DNA of 64,000 nt from Hemerocallis citrina. Taxonomy: Eukaryota > Streptophyta > Magnoliopsida > Asparagales > Asphodelaceae. The position numbers and the translations under genes were made by a program. The notes below the pieces were generated by a model. That model did not search any database. It saw only the letters and a list, made by a program, of their open reading frames with translations, and had not been told where the DNA came from. Location of the stretch: contig CM030360.1 of NCBI GenBank assembly GCA_017893485.1, forward strand, positions 8,216,095 through 8,280,094, read 5' to 3'. Below, in pieces: positions 58,105-64,000 of this stretch. Numbering within the stretch: position 1 is the stretch's first letter; every line of letters starts with the position of its first letter.

Positions 58105-60658
58105 TGTAACCCCTGTTTTTCCAAAATTGTATTTTTGTGTATTTTAGGTATTTTAAAAAATTTCGCAAATTTTTTTTTCCGGTTTTCAAATTTCTTTTAT
58201 TAAAATATGTTTTTATATCTCTTATATTTTTCCGGAACCATATATGGGATTACTTTCAATATATATTCTTTTTCTGGCATTTTTGACCTCCTTATGCTGA
58301 TTGTGCGTCGTTTGTTCGTTATTCACCATTTTGAATTCTTTTTCTCATTTTCTTGGTCTCATTCATCATTATTATTTATTTTGGTGTTGTGGTGGATTTT
58401 TTGTGGTGTTTGCTCAAAATTGTGACTTTTGGCCCTTAAGGAGATTTTTAGGAGCCATAGAATTCTCTATATATTGTATTCCCATTTGAATTTGATCAAA
58501 TACCCATTACCCATTTGTATACCTATTAATTCATATTGATATCCACTACCCATTAACCCACAATTAACCCATATTTAAACACCCCATAATCCCTAACCCG
58601 AATCCTATTTCTCCTTCTCTTGTAATCCGGCCTCCCTCCTCTCCTCTCCAAAACTCTCCCAGCTGCTCTTCAACCCCAGGCCGACCCCTTCTTTCATCTC
58701 CTTAGCCTTGCCGACCATCAAGAAGCCATCCATCCACCATACTTCAACTCCGATACATCCAAAACCCCACTTTTCCTCTCCTATTGTGGCCGGCCTCTCA
58801 AACCAGCACCACCACCATCCCAAAACAGCACCCAACTCTTCCCCTTGCTGATTTCTGAAGTGGGTATCACCCACTTTGGTTCGTGCATCAAGGAGTTCGA
58901 ATGTAGGAGCTTTTCGGTTCGTGGGTTCGCTTGGAAACGCGTGGGAAGGCTATTTTGTTCGTGGGTTTTGTTCCTACGACTCGTTGGCATTGTTTTCACT
59001 CCATTAAAGGCAAGTAACTTGTACATAATTTCATTAGGTTGATACAAGTCAAAAAGTTCACATTTAGGGTAGTTGAGACTAGAGACGGCAAAAAATTGTA
59101 TTTTTATTTGTGGGTTTTGTCTCTATTATGTAAATCAGGCCATAGATGACTTAAGACATGAGAATTTATAGGTTTATGCCCTAGGTTTACCGAAAACTCG
59201 ATTTTGATCGCGTATGTGTGATATTGCATGCCATGTGTTCGATTGATTGCCTATGTGAGAAATATTAGGTTTTGACATGTTATAAATCCTTCTATATGAT
59301 ATTTAGTTGATGGGTAGGCTGCGTTTCAAGTTTGATTAAGTTTGGATCAAAATTATGGAAGTCATGACGTTTTTAAGATGAAGCGTGAAATCTGGAAATT
59401 TCGGCTATGCTGTGTTGTTTACTGTTTTCACTTATGTTAGGGTCCGAATCTCAACGTGGACATTTCACAGTAAATTATATAGAATTTAATCTATTTTTCA
59501 ACCCCACCAATTTCACTGTATTTGGAGTTCGTATGACTAAGATATGATAATTTTAGTACAGACGTGTTGGTAGTTTTCCAGATTCAGTTTTGTATAGATT
59601 TTGATAACTATTTATTTTCAAGATCTAGACTGTACATAATATCTTGTCCAGTGTTTCCTCATGATGTTAGGTACTTTCCAGATTTTTGGTGTATTTTAAA
59701 GGTGTGTTTTGTGCGATGTTTCATGTCATTTTCTATAATCTACTATTGCTGTAAATTGCGTGTTGTTCTATGTTGAACCCGGTTTTCACCCTATTTCTAT
59801 ATGTTTTATGAAAATTATTTGTGAGATATGAAAGTTGTAAAATTTTATCTATTTTTACGCCGTTTTGGCAGAATTGGATTTCGATGCGCTGTTTGCGAGA
59901 TATGACTGTTTTTGTACAGCAGTGTTGAGAAATTCCAGATTCGTCAAACCTTGGTTTTGTGTTGCTTTTCATTTTTGATGACTTAGCTATACTCTCTGGA
60001 ATATTATGAAACTTATTATTTTGAGTCTATATCTCTAGGGGAATACCCCAGATTTTTCGTGGAATTATTTGACATATTTTTACGCTGTTTTCATGTGGTT
60101 GAAGTCGTTCCCCTGTTTTCTGGCTGAACATGAATTTCGTATTCAAATCAGTTTTAAGCTGAGATGTTGTGAACTAGTATATGACTTTATTATACTCGTT
60201 GGATGCGTGTGGATGTCTAGTTTCCAGATCCTTCGACGGATCATGATTTGCATGCATATAGCTCTTTGAATCACTGATTTAGTGCTAACTAGTCTTGCTA
60301 ACCTGATTATGAACCTAGTCTATTTTGCTCGTATATGTGGATCTTTAATACTCATGCATGCTGATTTGATATCCTGAACCTCTACCTGTTCCCATCATGC
60401 TTATTTGACATTATTTTGCACGTATTCATGCTTGTTGGACATTAATAATAAAAGTAATCAAGCCGGGGTTTATGTGACAGATCTAGTAGTGGATAGTGCA
60501 GAAACATGTACTCGGAAGGAGACTTGTGTTTCCTGTATGACATATTACCGATCAAGTTAATATTCTGTTACCGATCAAGTTACCGATCAAGTTTGCCGAT
60601 CAAGTTAATATTTTGTTACGTACTCGTATTCCGTATTTTTGGGAAACGGGGCGTGACA
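58105..60658 (+). repeat. Left LTR of the large-LTR element
   Basis: 2,554 bp, TGTAACCCCTG to GGGGCGTGACA. A TATA-like TCTATATATTGTATT lies at about 58466-58482, followed by a pyrimidine-rich leader. A short tandem ACCGATCAAGTTA motif occurs near 60547-60610. Confidence 0.9.
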
Positions 60659-61339
60659 GAATTTTTAGTGGTATCAGAGCACCAGGTTTGGCCAATGTAT
60701 TAGTTGACTAATATATTAGACAAGCTTGGCTCGAACTGGGATCTGCGCAACATTTTACCAACCATACATGCATAAATGAATTATTACCAACAGTGATCTG
60801 GGTACTAGTCTTATTCCTTTCTTTTTGATTCCTTCTTATTCGATTCCTTGATTCCTTGTTTCTTCCGTATCTTTTAGTCGTTCTCATTTGTTGATTCCTT
60901 ATTGGGTATAGTTTCGTTCTTTCCGTACCCATATATTCCTTTGATTCTTTCATTCATCTTCATTTGATGACTCATTTTGAGTATCATGCTAGTTATCATT
61001 TTCCTGCTATATCCTCTTTAAATTTCGTTTGTGCCCCTCGTTCCTCTTCCTTCATATTCAATTCTTTGATTCTTATTTTCTTTCGTCCCTTGTAGTCGTC
61101 CTCCTTTGTTGACTCTTCATTGAGTATAAAATTCATTCTTCTCCTGCCTATATTTTATATATGTATATATATATATTTTCGAATATTTTGTGTATTTCGA
61201 TTATTAATTATTATATTTTGGAACTTCTATAAAATTGTTTTCTAAAATTTTATTATTTCGAATAACTGTGTATTTTAATATCACAAATTTTCAAAACGTA
61301 TCTTCGTACTTAAATTGAGCAATCAATATCTAAGTACGT

Positions 61340-61570
61340 GTGGAAGATCGCATCATTTCGTTCATCGTTTTGTTGCAACTGGATGTCGAGATGGCAAACA
61401 TGCAACTAGACGTCAATGGAGGCAAATTGCAACTGGATACCGGTGAGGCAAAATGTGCAACCGAATATACAGATGGTAAGCTGCAACCTGATGTTGTGGA
61501 GGCAAACCTGCAACTTGATGTCGAGAAGACAACTCTACAGATGGATATAAATGAGGTGAACCCACATTAA
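61340..61570 (+). CDS. Small repeat-encoded ORF inside the large-LTR element
   Basis: 76 codons, MEDRIISFIV start, then about five to six diverged copies of a short unit with LQLDV/LQPDV/LQMDI, each about 11-13 residues apart. It resembles no known gag or pol domain. It may be an expressed repeat peptide or simply the reading of a 36-39-bp tandem repeat. Confidence 0.3.
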   Translation: MEDRIISFIVLLQLDVEMANMQLDVNGGKLQLDTGEAKCATEYTDGKLQPDVVEANLQLDVEKTTLQMDINEVNPH

Positions 61571-61573
61571 AGA

Positions 61574-61965
61574 ATTTCTACTACTATTATTATTGTTTAC
61601 CTTATTATTATTCGTATTATTATTGTTATTTTTATTACTATTACTATTACTATTATTGTTGTATTTTTCTTACTATTTTATTTTTGATGTTGATATTGAA
61701 TTAATTTCACCAAAATGATGAACCCCAAATTATTTTCTGTCTTGTATTATTATCCTTACCAGTATTGTTAATATTTTATTATTTTTAATATTTTTACTAG
61801 CATGTTATTATTTTTTTTTAAATATTTTTACTAGCATGTTATTATTATTATTATTTTTATTTTTGTTATTATTATTTTATTATTAATACGTGTTGATTTT
61901 TGTATTATTAATATTATTTTTGTTAATGCCCATTAGTTTCACCTAATTATTTTAATTAAAGCCCT
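61574..61965. repeat. (TTA)n-type low-complexity region
   Basis: Long stretches of TTATTA/ATTATT and poly-T around 61574-61680 and 61790-61920, including a duplicated TTTTTACTAGCATGTTATTATT. Confidence 0.85.
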
Positions 61966-62492
61966 CATCTAAGCCTCATTTTAATATGGTGTCTCATTCT
62001 TTTCTTCCTGCTCGGATCGTCGCTTGTTGTCGCGTGGTCTACAACGATATGTCTGCAGTTTGGTACGTCACCCTCAGAGTGTCGCAGCGGAAGCGTGGTG
62101 GGTCCATAACCCACAGGTCCCAGGATCATATTGTTTGCTTCTCCTTCTTGCATTGCTTTGGTTTCTCCTATCTCTTGCAATTGTTCTCATCCGTTGACTT
62201 ATTATTTGATTCAATTCTTCCCTGTCTTTTCTCTCTTTGATTTCAGTTCTGACTACTCCCTTATTGATTTGTTATCTTATGTTGATTCTTTCCTTTTGAT
62301 ACTGTTTGTTCTCTTTCTTGCACTCCATTTGACTTCATTGTTATCCATTTCTATTATTCTGGTATTGCCTCTGATGTGTTCTTTCTCCATTAGCTTCTGT
62401 TTTGTTACCCTTTCCCAGTTTGCTTTTGCCTTGTCCTATGTACCTCCTAAGCAAATTTCGAGAACGAAATTTTGTTGTAAGGTGGGTAGGAT

Positions 62493-64000
62493 TGTAACCC
62501 CTGTTTTTCCAAAATTGTATTTTTGTGTATTTTGGGTATTTTAAAAAATTTCGCAAATTATTTTTTTTTCCGGTTTTCAAATTTCTTTTGTCAAAATGTA
62601 TTTTTATATCTCCTATATTTTTCCGGAACCATATATGGGATTACTTTCAATATATATTCTTTTTCTGGCATTTTTGACCTACTTGTGCTGATTATGCGTC
62701 GTTTGTTCATTTTTCACCATTTTGAAATTTTTTTCTCATTTTCTTGGCCTCATTCATCATTATTATTTATTTTGGTGTTGTGGTGGATTTTTGGTGGTGT
62801 TTGCTCAAAATTGTGATTTTTGGCCCTTAAGGAGATTTTTAGGAGCCATAGAATTCTCTATATATTGTATTCCCATTTGAATTTGATCGAATACCCATTA
62901 CCCATTTGTATACCTATTAATTCATATTGATGTCCACTACCCATTAACCCACAATTAACCCATATTTAAACACCCCATAATCCCTAACCCGAATCCTATT
63001 TCTCCTTCTCTTGTAATCCGGCCTCCCTCCTCTCCTCTCCAAAACTCTCCCGGCTGCTCTTCAACCCTAGGCCGACCCCTCCTTTCATCTCCCTAGCCTT
63101 GCCGACCATCAAGAAGCCATCCATCCACCATACTTCAACTCCGATACATCCAAACCCCCACTTTTTCCTCTCCTATTGTGGTCGGCCTCTCAAACCAGCA
63201 CCACCACCATCCCAAAACAGCACCCAACTTTTCCCCTTGCTGATTTGTGAAGTGGGTATCGCCCACTTTGGTTCGTGCATCAAGGAGTTCGATCGTAGGA
63301 GCTTTTCGGTTCGTGGGTTCGCTTGGAAACGCGTGAGAAGGCTATTTTGTTCGTGGGTTTTGTTCTTATGACTCGTTGGCATCGTTTTCACTCCATTAGA
63401 GGCAAGTAACTTGTACATAATTTCATTAGGTTGATACAAGTCAAAAAGTTCACATATAGGGTAGTTGAGACTAGAGACGGCCAAAAATTATATTTTTATT
63501 TGTGGGTTTTGTCTCTATTGTGTAAATCATGCCATTATTGACTTAAGACATGAGAATTTATAGGTTTATGTCCTAGGTTTACCCAAAACTCGATTTTGAT
63601 CGCATATGTGTGATATTGCATGCCATGTGTTCGATTGATTGCCTATGTGAGAAATATTAGGTTTTGACATGTTATAAACCCTTCTATATGATATCTAGTT
63701 GATGGGTAAGCTGCGTTTCAAGTTTGATTAAGTTTGGATCAAAATTATGGAAGTTATGACGTTTTTAAGATGAAGTGTGAAATCTGGAAATTTCGGCTGT
63801 GCTGTGTTGTTTGCTGTTTTCACTTATGTTAGGGTCCGAATCTCAACGTGAACTTTTCACAGTAAATTGTAGAAAATTTAATCTATTTTCCAACCCCACC
63901 GATTTCACTGCATTTGGAGTTCGTATGACTGAGATATAATAATTTTAGTACAGACGTGTTGGTAGTTTTCCAGATTCAGTTTCGTATAGATTTTGTTAAC
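62493..64000 (+). repeat. Right LTR of the large-LTR element (partial)
   Basis: TGTAACCCCTG start; aligns with 58105 onward with about 2-4 differences per 100 bases by eye and small indels, until the window ends. Confidence 0.9.

Larger units (their letters stand above)
58105..64000 (+). mobile_element. Large-LTR non-autonomous retrotransposon (chromovirus/Tekay-like), incomplete at window end
   Basis: The left LTR (58105-60658) and the start of the right LTR (62493-64000) are near-identical over the 1.5 kb available. TGGTATCAGAGC, the initiator-Met primer-binding site, lies at 60669, ten bases after the LTR. ACGAAATTTTGTTGTAAGG before the right LTR is typical of Tekay/Del-type elements. The 1.83 kb interior has no gag or pol. 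The right end and duplication are outside the window (left flank GAACT at 58100-58104). Confidence 0.85.

Noticed and set aside
58605..59047. Minus-strand open frames repeated at 63173-63484
   Set aside because: They are copies of the same LTR leader sequence in the two LTRs, not genes.
61990..62120. tRNA-like or coding sequence around TCGCAGCGGAAGCGTGGTGG
   Set aside because: No cloverleaf or anticodon arm could be formed by eye, and the open frame is uninformative.

Overview
This window is nuclear DNA of a flowering plant, probably not a grass. It carries a multi-exon plant gene with GT-AG introns, plant-specific retrotransposon lineages (Ty3/Gypsy Tat-like and large-LTR chromovirus-like, Ty1/Copia, TRIM, RTE LINE) and plant hAT, Mutator-like and Tourist-like elements. 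I cannot name the species.

The one host gene I can support runs on the + strand. It is the 3' half of a starch/glycogen branching-enzyme-like gene of the SBE3/BE1 (Arabidopsis EMB2729) type. Eleven exons (12847-12949, 29397-29534, 29820-29891, 30597-30701, 40655-40732, 40872-40982, 47945-48025, 54347-54451, 55413-55498, 55618-55672, 55761-55793) join in frame into 321 codons plus a stop, with no break. Upstream exons lie before the window. At least four introns are swollen by transposons: the upstream one (at least 12.8 kb here), 12950-29396 (16.4 kb), 30702-40654 (10 kb), 40983-47944 (7 kb) and 48026-54346 (6.3 kb).

Layout. 1-2104: right end of an LTR-like sequence (minus orientation). 2513-12074: a 9.6 kb Tat-like Gypsy element on the minus strand (TSD GCACT), with decayed gag-pol and two hAT insertions, each with a perfect 8-bp TSD. 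12847: first visible exon. 13322-14808: small repeats, a palindromic foldback and a 5'-leader-like segment. 15770-28970: a second, 13.2 kb Tat-like element (TSD CTTAG). It keeps gag and protease but has no RT, RNase H or integrase, and is filled with GC-rich satellite-like arrays. Its gag-pro is split by a 1.2 kb solo LTR (TSD GCCTC), itself split by a palindrome-array Mutator-like element (9-bp TSD). 29397-30701: three exons. 31338-31705: RTE LINE 3' end. 32883-40424: a disturbed Tourist-like repeat holding a decayed Copia element (34133-39585) and two tandem duplications. 40655-40982: two exons. 41650-43768: TRIM-like element. 44872-47243: a second palindrome-array Mutator-like element containing a hAT. 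47945-48025: exon. 48485-53914: Copia derivative with a 2.55 kb solo LTR inside. 54347-55793: last four exons. 55794-58104: 3' UTR and intergenic DNA. 58105-64000: a non-autonomous element with 2.55 kb LTRs, running off the window.

The most unusual signal is a recurring architecture. At 13506-13712, 25825-26594 and 44872-47243, elements with terminal inverted repeats carry several separate, near-perfect palindromes of about 21-26 bp. The arms are similar within an element and differ between elements, and several arm changes are compensated on the opposite arm. The two larger ones have perfect 9-bp TSDs, related termini, and a shared TCGCTAT/ATAGCGA palindrome core. A separate set of three nested hairpins with a compensated stem change sits inside the second Tat-like element. 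That element also carries an antisense coiled-coil-like ORF whose homologue is recognisable in the first Tat-like element.
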